Positions 33,001 to 43,800 of a DNA stretch of 64,000 nt are shown piece after piece. The notes under the pieces are model-generated. The model searched no databases, was not told where the DNA came from, and saw nothing but the letters and a program-made list of their open reading frames with translations. The DNA is from Trichosphaerium sp. ATCC 40318 (lineage: Eukaryota; Discosea; Flabellinia; Trichosidae). Location: positions 186,001 through 250,000 of the forward strand of contig JALMLS010000453.1 of assembly GCA_038496445.1 (NCBI GenBank), written 5' to 3'. The position numbers were made by a program, and so were the translations under genes. Each line of letters starts with the position of its first letter. The stretch's first letter is position 1.

Positions 33001-33423
33001 TAGTTTACTATACATATAGTTAACACTGCTTGTGTAGGTATGACACACCGCTTACAAAGATTCTAACAAAGTCAATGAGCTTTTCATACAAAACAATGCT
33101 TAAAGCATTAAGTACGTTTTTTGTTTCTACCTTATCTGTAATCTCATAATTTTCCATAATTAATGCTTGTTTTAGTGCGTGATAAATATGAGTATTTCGC
33201 TAGAAGATTGAATAAGTGTTTATCAGCTATACCTATGGAAGACAATGCTATTATTCATGGCATTCTCACTTTTAAACCAAAAGAACGAAAAGCGCTTGAT
33301 AGTAGATACAAAGAGTACTTTGGTAAATCATTAACTGATGCTATAAAGGAGAAAGTATCAGGAAACTATAGATATGGTTTGGTTACTCTAATGAACAGTC
33401 AGATCCCAAAAACGCCAAAATAG
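30030..33423 (+). CDS. LIM domain - proline/lysine-rich linker - coiled coil - annexin fusion protein
   Basis: One continuous spliced frame. Exon 1 starts MNKADICPVCTKRVYFIEK; after an intron of about 270 nt the LIM domain completes: VFHKRCFVCSKC and AHVCRSC. The zinc-ligand spacing is C-x2-C-x17-H-x2-C-x2-C-x2-C-x17-C-x2-C, a complete LIM. Then come Pro-rich exons (APPPIQTNTAPPPPIHTNK), a Lys/Ser-rich segment (AKKRKKKRTKAV) and a coiled coil (IRKLESQLADAEAERKRMKA). The rest holds four annexin repeats: AQTLKLAMKGLNVEHKRLTD with NRSEVQKKKIKEIFQQDYKK, a second at 32445-32830, a third with STFIDIFSHRSAEHMQAVAE, and a fourth with RDKYEYFARRLNKCLSAIP. The annexin calcium motif G-x-G-T is changed (GLNV), so calcium binding may be weak. 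Probably bridges membrane and cytoskeleton. Confidence 0.82.
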
Positions 33424-33629
33424 AAAAAAGCAAAAACAAATAAGGAAAAAAGTACAAAAAATGTTCCCTTTTTTCTACCTCGTGGTTGTACAATAAAGCA
33501 AAATTGCTATGTAGTGGCCTGTTGATTAACTTTACACAATGTAAAGTAGTTGTAGGGAAGCACACGTGGTATCCACTGGATACTGAAGTCAGCGAAAGTC
33601 GTTTGGTATTCTGAAAGTGCGCTAAACTA

Positions 33630-34874
33630 ATGCAGTCAATAGCGCCTGAATCTGTTTTCTTATGGCTATACTATGAAGTGCGATATTGGTTATGGTATTC
33701 TAAGCCTTCTAGGCGTATTTTACGAACGCCACCTTACAACCAAGACCAATCACCTCTTCATCTTCTCCCCGATGAAATATGCGTTATAATATTCGTTTTT
33801 CTTCCAGACACAGACCGCTGGAGTATTACCCGTACTAGTCTATCTCTACTTCATATTATCCAAAATTACGTTGGATACAAATCGTACCATCATTTGAACA
33901 CACGTGATTTTACATCAAAACCATGTAAAGCAGTCTTAAAAAATTCTTACATTACACTATACTCAAACAGAAATATCAAGCAGTACGAAGGTGCAAGGCA
34001 TATAAATCTTACTCGTTGCAAGTATATTACAAATGAAATGGCTTCTCTATTTTCAGGTGTACATACTATACGTCTCGTTGAAACAAACGTATCAGATGTT
34101 GGTCTTTCTTTTCTTTCTGGTGTTCATACAATTGACTTATTTGGTTGTCAGAATATATCTGATACTGGCTTGAAATACCTCTCTGGAGTACATTCTATTA
34201 TTTTATCGCATACTCCTATTAGTGATGAGGGGATAAAGGAGCTTTCTGGTGTTAAATACATTGATCTTTACCAATGTAGAAAAGTAACAGATGAAGGCAT
34301 CAAATGTTTAAAAGGTGTTCAAAGTATATTCTTACAGGGAACTCAAGTATCTGATATCGGATTACACGCGTTATCTGGAGTACGTTCAATATATTTAAGA
34401 AGTACTAACATTACGGACGATGGATTAAAAGCACTATCAGGTGTACACACGATTGACGTAAGTCATACCTCAGTTTCAGATGTTGGCATTAAGTATCTTT
34501 CAGGCGTTCATGCCATTAACCTCTCACAAACTAATGTGACTGATGAAAGTCTTAAAGCGCTCACTGGTGTGCATACTATATGTATTAGAGAGAATAGAAA
34601 CATAACAGACGCTGGTTTGAAGTCGCTTTCAGGAGCCAAGATAGTTGATTTGTATGGCTGTAGTGTTTCCGATGAAGGTGTGAAGTGTTTGTCTGGTGTT
34701 ACGGATATTAATCTTGGTAATACTTCCGTAACTGATAAAGGCGTTAGTTCATTGATAGGTGTACGTACTATAGGATTAATGGATTGTACGGAATGTAGTG
34801 TTGAGATTATAGAAGCACTTGTTGATGCTTCTGCACGTGTAATTATGTACAATGACCTAAATCTATGGTATTGA
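33630..34874 (+). CDS. F-box / leucine-rich repeat protein ('GVHTIDLS' type), longest member
   Basis: Single exon of 414 residues, starting MQSIAPESVFLWLYYEVRYW. The F-box is LLPDEICVIIFVFLPDTDRW followed by SITRTSLSLLHIIQNYVGYK. About twelve 23-residue LRR units follow, for example GVHTIDLFGCQNISDTGLKY, GVRSIYLRSTNITDDGLKAL and GVHTICIRENRNITDAGLKS. The ending ARVIMYNDLNLWY breaks the pattern. It lies 206 bp after the intron-rich LIM-annexin gene and has no intron itself. The N-terminal tryptophan/tyrosine-rich extension before the F-box is peculiar to this copy. Likely an SCF substrate adaptor. Confidence 0.87.
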   Translation: MQSIAPESVFLWLYYEVRYWLWYSKPSRRILRTPPYNQDQSPLHLLPDEICVIIFVFLPDTDRWSITRTSLSLLHIIQNYVGYKSYHHLNTRDFTSKPCKAVLKNSYITLYSNRNIKQYEGARHINLTRCKYITNEMASLFSGVHTIRLVETNVSDVGLSFLSGVHTIDLFGCQNISDTGLKYLSGVHSIILSHTPISDEGIKELSGVKYIDLYQCRKVTDEGIKCLKGVQSIFLQGTQVSDIGLHALSGVRSIYLRSTNITDDGLKALSGVHTIDVSHTSVSDVGIKYLSGVHAINLSQTNVTDESLKALTGVHTICIRENRNITDAGLKSLSGAKIVDLYGCSVSDEGVKCLSGVTDINLGNTSVTDKGVSSLIGVRTIGLMDCTECSVEIIEALVDASARVIMYNDLNLWY

Positions 34875-35095
34875 AATTAACTTGTGTAAAATTAATAGCA
34901 ACTATTAACTCAGTTTATTACACGAACATATTAAAAGACTACTTTGCCTTTTTAAGATACTACAACAAAGATGTGAGCAGAATAAGCTTCTAAGGAAGTT
35001 TGAGAAAGGCTTCGTGAATACTGTAGGAATCACAGTTGAGTTCACTGTACGTGTGACCAAGTCCAGCTAATTGTTTTTTATTTACAATGTCGAAC

Positions 35096-35668
35096 TTATG
35101 TTTCTTTATAAAAATGTTTGTAAGCATAGATAAGCTCATACTTCCATAACATCTCCCTATTTGGATCATCTGAAATATCAACTATTTTACTTCCAATTAC
35201 AGTTCGACCATCACCAACAATAACTCCACCAATAACACTAAGACGCATGCCTTGACAAGGAATAAGAATTTTCCAAAAAAACAAGAAATCCTAAATTTTC
35301 TAGAGCCGTTTTCTTTATTTCCACTGTAGTTCTGGTACCTTCACTGATTTTGACGCCTTTAACAAGCGCTTTTGATACTTCTACGACTATTTGTGCTGTG
35401 CCATCATCAAGGATAACGTGCTTTTCATCAGCCCAACTCGAAACCACGCCCTATGCATGGTATACGTTAGTTTGTACTTAATAGAAGCGTTTTAGTGCCT
35501 GTATCCACACTTTAGAGAACGAAATACTACGCCAGCTGTATTTACGATTCACAACGTTGCTGGTAGCTGCTGTTATGTCAATGATGCGTAATTTTGGTAC
35601 CTAATAACCCGTTATTCTTAGCGAAGTTGTGACACGCATTCAATACGTACAGGTTGTTGTAATGACAT
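35096..35668 (-). CDS. RMI2: RMI2-like OB-fold protein
   Basis: Homologue of the OB-fold subunit of the BLM-TOP3A-RMI dissolvasome, which handles recombination intermediates. The start at 35668 is a short exon (MSLQQP) spliced to VPKLRIIDITAATSNVVNRK. It continues FSKVWIQA, VVSSWADEKHVILDDGTAQI and ends with MRLSVIGGVIVGDGRTVIGS then KIVDISDDPNREMLWKYELI. Human RMI2 has MVMGVVQ and [20 protein letters not shown] in the same order, a close match. The frame stops at 35096-35098 (HFYKET). The proposed ATG lies only 126 bp from the divergent UFC1-like gene. Confidence 0.8.
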
Positions 35669-35794
35669 TCAGTTGACGAAGCAGTGCTCGTTTGGGCGGT
35701 GGGTGAGCATAATAGTAGTAAAGAATGTCGTTTACTGCCAAGCCGTTAAAAATCTTGCCAAAGACGCTTGTTTCGGTTCGTAAGCATCTACACC
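35669..35794. promoter_or_regulatory. 126-bp divergent intergenic region (RMI2-like / UFC1-like)
   Basis: The two start codons point away from each other with 126 bp between, so both promoters and 5' UTRs must fit here. It contains GCTCGTTTGGGCGGTGGGTG-type G-rich sequence near 35687-35706. Likely a bidirectional promoter; no TATA box is obvious. Confidence 0.5.
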
Positions 35795-36942
35795 ATGTTA
35801 AAGAAATTAGTAGCGGAAATACCACTTTTATCGATTGATGCAGGCCCTCGAGACAGTGAATGGATAAAACGCGTTGAACAGGAACTATCAGCGCTAATAG
35901 CAGTACAAAACGTTTTGTAAATCGTTTTTTTGAACCAAAAACCCTTCAGAATACGTTTTTTCGACAAACATGCTTTGTAGTACGTAGAATTAAATAAAAA
36001 GAATGAATCAGATTGGTTTCGTATAGATTGTAACGATGACGGCACTAAATGGACTGGAACTTGCTGGTACGTATTACCAATATCAACATTAAACTATTAT
36101 GGAGCGTATTGGTTGCTAACATTGGTAATAATATCCGAAACCTTACCGAGATTTTTCGAGTTAGAGTTGAAAACTCGCGAGTTTTTACCTTTTTTAGGTT
36201 TGTCCATGACTTTAAAAAATATACCTTCACCGTAGACTTTGAAGTACGTTATATACAATTATTGAGTGACATGAAACAGTTGACTTGTTTTGATCAATTT
36301 TGGGTTTACCGAATTGTAGATTCCTGTATCATACCCTAGTACTGCGCCAGAGATTGAGTTAAGAGAGTTGGACGTACGGGGAAAACAAAAAATCTGCCAT
36401 TTGTTCAGAAAAAACGCCAAAAAGAAGGAAAATAAGAATTGCCTGAGCCCGGGCAAACATGTTTCTTTTTTTCCCTCAGAATATATTTACTCAAGAGCGC
36501 AGAATTCCTGCATGCAATATATAGTTAAATTACTGACATACGTACTCGATCGTAGGGGTACACATCGAAAATGTATCGTGGTGGAAAGATTTGCTTGACT
36601 GATCATTTCTACCCTCTATGGGCAAGGAATGCGCCCAAGTTTGGTATTGGTCATTGTCTAGCGCTTGGTGTACGTAGTTTTTTTTTCTTCCGAAGCGAGC
36701 TTGACCAAGGGTGTTATTGCTTGCTAGGATGACATGAAGACTTTTTCTTTTTGTTTTTTTTTAGACCTTATCTCCGCTCGTCGACTGTCGACTTAAAAGG
36801 GAAGCGGGTATTTACGGCCAAAAAAAGACAGAATGATAGCTTCATTTCTTTAGTTTTAATCCACTATTAGCTAGCTCCATGGCTTGCTACAGAGATTCCT
36901 AGACTTGCTGACAAGAATAAACTAACTAAGTTTATAAAATAA
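35795..36942 (+). CDS. UFC1: UFM1-conjugating enzyme UFC1
   Basis: E2 enzyme that receives UFM1 from UBA5 for ufmylation. The start [20 protein letters not shown] matches human VVSEIPVLKTNAGPRD. The next exons read [20 protein letters not shown] and [10 protein letters not shown] (human [20 protein letters not shown]). After a [11 protein letters not shown] segment comes [20 protein letters not shown] then [13 protein letters not shown], with the catalytic Cys in the ICLTDHF motif, and finally [20 protein letters not shown] ending FIK. The stop is at 36940-36942. The middle exon (about 36060-36260) is harder to splice exactly. Presence of UFC1 implies the UFM1 pathway operates in this organism. 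Confidence 0.92.
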
Positions 36943-37187
36943 GGGAGTTTTCCTTGAACTTTTTTGGAATTGTATTGTAAATGAGAGCTCGCTTTCAACT
37001 ATCATAAAAGTACTATACATAAGAGAATACAGTATATTGACTTTTCAAGTGATTTTTCTTCATTGGCATTATCGGGGCTCCGGATTCCGGAAGTAACTTT
37101 TCTATTAATTATTTCCTCTTTTATTTTACAATGCACTCACTCGGTGATTTCCCTGTTTACTATTTATATACTCCACCTTATTTTATT

Positions 37188-37748
37188 CTAACACGCTAGT
37201 ACACTTGTGTGTATACTGTCTATTGAAAATATCTTGTCTATATCTTCCATCAAAAGCACTGGTTCGTGTATTTTTTGAACTGGTTCGCCTGTACTGCTAC
37301 AACTGTCACTATCAAATGAATCGCTGTAGGAGCAAACAGGGTATTGCATATGCAACGACTGAGGCAAGTATCTCCAATAATCATCGTAATCTGTATTGTT
37401 TATGTCTTGTGGAATATTTATGGGAACGTCTGTACAAAGTTTTCGTTTTGATTTTTTTGTTGTTGCTTCATTTGAAGCGTACTTTCTCTTTGTTCCTACT
37501 GTGAGTTATTATAAACCGCAACGGAGGTTTTGCTTTAATGTACCTTTAGCGTTTCTAGTTATGACCTTTAAAGAGTTATATAGTGTTATAAGGAGTGATA
37601 AGTCGTCGTTTTGTGGACCATTTAGAGAACGGTCTTTTTTTCTAGTTGTGGAATTGTTCCGTGCAGAAGAAGCAATAACTGTTTGATATATATCCATACA
37701 TTTACTCAATTCCTTCTTTGCTTTTTCAAATAGATCAAGAGCTGTCAT
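37188..37748 (-). CDS. Hypothetical protein, two exons
   Basis: Exons 37544-37748 and 37188-37498, joined in phase across a 45-nt intron with a GTACAT donor. The start at 37748 reads MTALDLFEKAKKELSKCMDI then YQTVIASSARNNSTTRKKDR, a charged helical region. Exon 2 begins KVGTKRKYASNEATTKKSKR, a nuclear-localisation-like basic stretch, and continues with an acidic, Ser/Asp-rich tail (CSYSDSFDSDSCSSTGEP), ending IHTSVLAC. I do not recognise the family; a nuclear regulatory subunit is a guess. The frame is also open upstream of the ATG to 37922. Confidence 0.55.
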
Positions 37749-38017
37749 ACTGTTGGGGAAATAGTACGTTGTCTCGTAATGCGTAATAACGCAACGAAAC
37801 TTGGGGCCATTTCCAAAAAAGGAACTGTACGAAAAAGTATAGAATTCACCTAATCTCTGAGGATTAGAAAAAAACCCATAAAAGGCATAGTAGCGCACTC
37901 TAGTAAAAGAGACTTCTTGCATACTGCTCGAGGTATTGGTCTTCTTAGAGCCCCATAAAGTTTTTTTTCGTAAACCTTCCTAAACAAACTTTTTTTTTTG
38001 AGGTTTCCTGTTGTGCA
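37749..38017. other. Short divergent spacer
   Basis: Contains the upstream open extension of the minus-strand gene and a T-rich run near 37990. No separate gene seen. Confidence 0.4.
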
Positions 38018-38254
38018 ATGAAAACAGTAATAACATCAAGTAGTATTGAGATAGCAGATTTCGGAAAAACCAAGATTATTTCCTTTAGTCCCAAACCCCT
38101 TTTGGCAAAGCTGGCGGACCAAAAACCTTTAAAAACTGATGTTTTTGCGTTTGGGAAAAGGAGAAAAAGATGCGTGAAAGTTTTTAAATCAACACAGTCT
38201 TCAAAAAAAGAACTTTTCTCCGGGTTGCTTTCTAGTAGGTATGTATGCGTTTAA
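38018..38254 (+). CDS. Possible small basic protein
   Basis: A 78-codon frame starting MKTVITSSSIEIADFGKTKI and continuing lysine-rich (FAFGKRRKRCVKVFKSTQSS). A GTATGT donor-like site near its end suggests the frame could continue in further exons that I could not place. No known motif. It may be chance. Confidence 0.25.
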   Translation: MKTVITSSSIEIADFGKTKIISFSPKPLLAKLADQKPLKTDVFAFGKRRKRCVKVFKSTQSSKKELFSGLLSSRYVCV

Positions 38255-38794
38255 GTATTGAGTTGTGAGTGCTGTACCCTTTTCTGAAGCATTTTAACAT
38301 GCCTTCTATAGTTTTTACGCACATTATGCTGAGAATTCTTCAAAAAGTGATTTTCATTCAAGGAAATATTGAGTACCTCAACACTGCCCGATAGCCCCGT
38401 AAAGATTTTTGATTGCCAAAATGGCTTAACTATAACCCTTCAACTACGTACATCACTGAGTTATGAATTTGAATGACTCCTCAACGACGTAAAAGAGCAT
38501 TTGACACTACGACAATTTTTTTTGCAAGTTGCAACAAGATGAAATAAGTTTCAAACACTCTATCTCTTAGATATGCATGTAATAGCGCTCTCCATAGAGT
38601 TTTGGGTAAATTAAACAATATATCGGGTATTTTAACTTGCAAAAAGGTTTTACGTAGCTACATAAATTCACTAGGAAGAAATAAACAATGTTTATGGGTT
38701 GCTATGCGCTTCTGGTTTTTAAATTTTATTAAGTCAGAAATGGTTGCCTTATGGCTTCTTGTTAGGCGAACCAAAACTTCATAATCCAGCCGAC
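38255..38794. other. Spacer, no supported gene
   Basis: An open frame at 38602-38784 lacks motifs. Nothing else is visible upstream of the F-box gene. Confidence 0.4.
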
Positions 38795-40564
38795 ATGTCA
38801 CAACAGCAACATAGCGATAATTTTATTGGTTCTTTTTGTATTCCAGATGTACTTGCGACTGTTTTTTCGTTTCTAGACTATGATGATCTTTGTTGCTGTA
38901 CAGCGGTTAATACGATGTGGAGATCGCTTGCGATGCGTAATGGGTTCGTTTAGCGCCGTTTGAAATGTTGTTTAAATAATTAATTTAAAAACTAGCGTGT
39001 GGAAGCATCAATACGCTCAGTACTTTGGTCCAGCCCCTAAAAATGATATGTGTTGGTATGAGAGGTTTCAGAAGACTTATGCATTTGTAGACGGACTTTT
39101 ATCAAAAGGCATGTATTATTCTCTTATACGCTAAGCTAACATGTCAACAGGCCTGTGGAATTCGAAATATTTTGCTATTCGCACACGAGGTACATTCTAA
39201 CGCCTCAAACCGCTTTATTTAAGCTTATACTTTCGTAGGAGATGTTTTTGGAGAAGAAAATAACGTTGTCCACATTGTCAAATTTGCTCCAAGTGTCACC
39301 AAGCACATAGCTTATAAAACGTCTGCAGTACGTTAAAATAGTATTGAATCTCTTCAAAGAAACTAACAGTAATATCAAGGCATTTTGGTGTGAGAAATTG
39401 GGATTAGAAGATAATATTTTTTCACTGGTACGGTTTTCGTCATTTACGGAAAATTCGTAATGTGGCCTTCTCTCGGGCTAAAACGACGAAAGTATGCGAT
39501 TAATCTATACTCACAGCTCCTAGGAAGTGCCAGGACGAAAACCAGTGTTACCATGTTTCGGCATAGACGTACGCAAGCGGTTCTTTTAACTTTTTATTGA
39601 TTGGTTTTTATGTCTTGACATTAATGTTGTTTTTAGCGTGTTGCTGTTGATTTCTCAAAAAAAGAACTTTTAAGGAGAAATACAAGATTAAAGAGAAGTG
39701 TACAATTAGGTAATATTACTTTTGGATTTCCTTATTGTTGTTTGCACAAATGTAATAATTAGCTTACTTTTTTTTTTCTTGTTTAGATTGCTTTTCTATG
39801 ACAAAAATGAGCTATACGCGAGGCAAAGTCCGTGGTAAGAAGACCACATATTATGTAAATGGAGGATTTCCTAGAAAAGATACACGAAGGCTGCCAGTGG
39901 TATCTGTTTCAAAGGTATGCTGAAGAAGTATTATTTCTTCTTGTTGTACTAACTGTTTTTCAGAAAACGTTGACTGAAATGCAACTCTGCACTGATGAAA
40001 TCAGGGCTCGTAACCTCAGGTTACAGCAGATTATGGTTCGTATTGAACAAGGTGCAGATCACAAAATGATACGTATGACGTTACATGGTTCAATTGCAAA
40101 GTAAGAGCTTTTTCTCTTTTTTTTTTCTCTTTGAATCGTTTTTTTTTCTGATTATTTTTGCCCTTTTAGGATTCCACAAATATATAAAGAGTATGTCATG
40201 GGTGACAAAAATATAAAACATACAAAGAGTAGAAAAGCGCTTGTGAAGCAATTAAAGATTCATCTGGATTTATGCGAAAAGAGTAAGTTAAAAAAGAGCA
40301 CTGAATTTTTTTTTTGTTTTATGTTTTTCTATCTCTTCCTTTAATGTTTTCATGATAAAAAACGCTTTTGTACGCGAAAATAATAGTAGTCTTACTACGG
40401 CTAAAGTTGTTTTCAAATGAGAGTTTGTAATTTTCTCAGTATTTTCTTATTTTTGAGCGACGTGTTGACTTTTTTCAGGTATTCCCTTGATTGATGATAA
40501 AAAAAAGAGGAGAGATTTATCCAAATTATTTAATGTAATGGTAAAAACACTGCCAAAAACATAA
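38795..40564 (+). CDS. F-box protein with DOCK DHR2-like C-terminal region
   Basis: The ATG at 38795 opens MSQQQHSDNFIGSFCIPDVL then ATVFSFLDYDDLCCCTAVNT, a clear F-box, spliced in phase to GVWKHQYAQYFGPAPKNDMC. Exons to 39320 stay in phase if a GC-AG intron is accepted at about 39112. From about 39637 the exons read RVAVDFSKKELLRRNTRLKR, SYTRGKVRGKKTTYYV, DTRRLPVVSVSKKTLTEMQL then TDEIRARNLRLQQIM and LHGSIAKIPQIYKEYV, ending near LDLCEKS and VMVKTLPKT. This run matches the last lobe of the DOCK DHR2 (Rac/Cdc42 exchange) domain, where 'RRLPVVS', 'I-x-x-x-N-x-x-L' and 'LQGSV' occur in that order. Lobes A and B are absent. Splicing at 39340-39540 is unresolved, so two genes are possible. Confidence 0.48.
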
Positions 40565-40867
40565 AAACAAAATAGACAGAAAGTCAAGCGCAGGGCCGCC
40601 GTTTTTGATGTAGAACAAAAAAATAATAAAAAGGAGAACGTGTATTTTAATGTTAATTGAGTATTTATATCTACACTTTGATTTTTTTGCTGTCTTTTGT
40701 TAGTTCATAAGCTATCGCTATTGTGTTCGTATTTTGACTTGTCAATGACGACTTCAATAAACGCAGGGGTTATGGATTGCTCCCAAAGTCAACTTTTTTT
40801 TTTCGGTTTTAAAACACCTGAGCTTGACGCTTTACTAGCAGTCGCTTGCCTACACATAGTTAGAACT
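40565..40867. other. Convergent spacer
   Basis: 3' regions of convergent genes; T-rich runs only. No gene seen. Confidence 0.45.
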
Positions 40868-43800
40868 CTAGTTATGTTCAAAAATATTATCTTTGTTCGT
40901 ACGTAGACGTAGGGATCTTTTCTTTATGTTATCAGGTACACTTCGTATACCAGGACCATCTGGAGGAGGTGAATAACCACGTGAGTTTTGTGCAAATGTT
41001 CCAGAATGCATCATTGAAATTGCGTCGTCTAACCATCCTTTGGCATCGTCCGAGTCACCAGAATCCTATAAAGTACATGTGAGAAAGTAGGGTATGCATA
41101 TAAAACAAGGCGTACCTTAGGTGGCACTGAAGTGCTCGTCATGTTGCCTCCTGTATTGTTTCCGATTTTTCTGAGAAGTCTCTTTTCAATAAGCATCGAA
41201 CGTCTCTCTGATCTCTTCTTTTTCAACAATTTACGACGTTCATTGGCATCTCTAGCCCGCTATGTATTTAAATTAACAAAAATATTGTAACAATAGAAGC
41301 AGTACCAAGAGCATGGTTAACATATCTGTAAACACAGTAAAAAAAGTTTCTGATGTTGTATTTGCCGGTTCTAAAGGAGATCAGTTTTCTACCCGATGTT
41401 CCTTCACATACCTGCGTATTTTTTTAATAGCTCCTCTAAAGTCTCCTTAAGCGTTTGAACCTTCTTCACAACACGATTAACCTTCTTTTGTGTCCTCGTG
41501 TGAAAAACCTGAAAAAAAGTTGAGAAGCCTTAATTTTTTTTTCATAGAATTTTTTGGGCAAACCTCAAGTGCGTCCTTGAACTTTTGGTCTGTTTCTTGA
41601 TTCTTTAGCTCATTACCTATCATATCATTTCCAACCTAATTATCAAGTTAAAAACTCTAAAAAATTAACTGATGTTCACCTTTAGTCTATTGACTTTTTT
41701 AACACATTCATTCAAATCAATTCGAACAGCTGATTTTACTGGATTGAGCTCTTCCTGTAACTTATCCAGTATGTTTTTTTCAGTCAACATCTTAACAATA
41801 AAGTTTGCCAGAGTCATACCGCCATCAGTAGTTGATCTAACATCATCCAATTTTGCTAAAGAAGAAAGCTAGAAAATCCACAAAATTAGCGAAATCTCAC
41901 ACAAAATTTACAAGTTTTCATTTTTCTGCATGCCTTGAATCCATAGCAACCTCCTCTACTTCCTTGTCCATTCATATAGTTTCCAACAGCCAGAACTGTC
42001 TATCGACAGAATAATATAAGTACATTTTAAAGAGGAAAGTTGATATGAAGCTTATTTTTTGAGAGTTGTTAAAGTTCGTACTTCTAGTGTTGTTGCAAGT
42101 GCTGTACTCGTTTTTATCGCCTTTAGAGCATCTCCAAGTTCCGTCATATCTCGTTTCACCGATTCAACCTAAGAAAAGGTATGCATTAGGGAACGAGCAC
42201 ATTATCTTTTGTACCTTGTCTTCAAAACTTAATTGATATAGCATTGAGTTTACTCTCGGTCCACATCGTTTTATATTAGTCAACTACTAAGTGTCAGCTT
42301 CAACGGATAAGCAAACTTATACCTGAAGTAAAAATTGTTCAGCTGGACCAAGCTTGTCCTTATTTCCATCAAACTCTAATAAGTTTTGTCTCTACAATCA
42401 ACAATGATTAGACGAGCGAGCACGATTCAAAAGTTTTTACCTCCTCAGGAGTTGGTAAGTTATCTTTTATTGCCTCGAGTTTTTCTACGTCTAGTAGTGT
42501 TGTATTGAATTCAGAGAGGGCTTTTTCGATGTTCTCAGGATCCATTTTTAAGCCACGAAGCATAATCTCTAGCGATGATACTTAGCTTTTTTTTTTGCCA
42601 TTATCTTTTGATTATCACGTGACGTACGTATATTATTAGCTCTTCTCATATCGATAAGCTCTGATATAGATTTCTTCCTCTTCTTAGGCATTGGCTTTGG
42701 GTTTGCTGCGAATAGTAAGCGATAATGGTGAAAACTCAAGTCTCGTTACCTTTTTGTGCTGTTGGTACTGTTTTTGGTGCTTCTGGTGATTTTGGTGCTA
42801 TTTTAGGTTTCTAACGGCTACATTAAATACACAATAAACCTATTTGTTGTACATACAGAAACACCAAATAGTGTATGAAGTGAATCAACATCCAACTCAA
42901 TCTAGATTTTTTTGTTAGTATTTTACAAATGTTTTCTTGCAAGCAGTACGTACTTTATCATCGTCTAGGTCATCCCAAACAGTTCCTTTAATATTAGAAT
43001 CTTTGATTTTCATCCACATCACGTTCCTCATCTTTACTGGAGGGTTTTTCTTCTCTTTAGGAGGAACAGCTACACAGAAAAGTAAAACGACGTATAGCGT
43101 TTGTAAATACAAGTCTTTAAACATACCTGGCGCAGTATTTGCTGATCCTGGAGGCGGTGGTGGAGGCGGTACACTGGCGTCTGGAGGTGGCGGAGGTGGC
43201 GGAGCTGAAGTTTCGGTTGGAGGCGCAGGAGGCGTATCTTCAGTTAATTCAGATTTTTCTTCATTCTCTTTTGGTTTTTCAGGTTCTTTTTCTATTTCTT
43301 GTGATGAAGGCTCATCTGGAAGAGAAGGTTTTTCAAGTTCTTTTTGTCTATACTGTGACTTCTTTGGAGTTGTTTTGGGTTGTTCTTTGTCTACTGCATT
43401 GTCTTGTTTGCTTTCTTTGATTTCTTTGGACTTACGCTTCACAGCCTTCACAGGAGGTACTAGCATGCCTGTGTCATCTTCTTCTGAGTCAGAAAAATCG
43501 GCACAACTCATTTCATAATCTGAATGAGACATGTCGGATATTGACATTTCTGATTGAATTATAGCGATTGTTTCTTCATCAGAGTCATCAATGATAGGTT
43601 TTTTAGGTTCTGTGCTGTTCACTGGAGACAACTTCATCTTTGGTACACTTCCACTCGCTTGCGTAAGTCAGAAAAAAAGCGGAACAAAACACGAAAAATC
43701 AGAATACCTTTGCCAACGAGCAATCCTCTCTTGGATACTTGTTTTATTTTTGGACGAGTCAATGCATCTTTTAGATATCCTTAGAGGTATTTGAGTGTAT

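Noticed and set aside
34508-34852. Minus-strand open frame opposite the LRR gene
   Set aside because: Mirror of the repeat periodicity on the other strand, with no start context or motif.
34990-35181. C-terminal extension of the RMI2-like gene
   Set aside because: It lies in a different frame. The RMI2 frame stops at 35096-35098, close to the family's usual C-terminus.
37205-37504. Cys/Leu-rich + strand frame
   Set aside because: The minus strand carries a better protein (basic NLS-like then acidic tail) joined in phase to an upstream exon by a 45-nt intron.
42937-43518. Gly/Ser-rich + strand frame of 193 codons
   Set aside because: Antisense of the proline-rich FH1 and acidic region of the formin; glycine runs arise from CCN proline codons.
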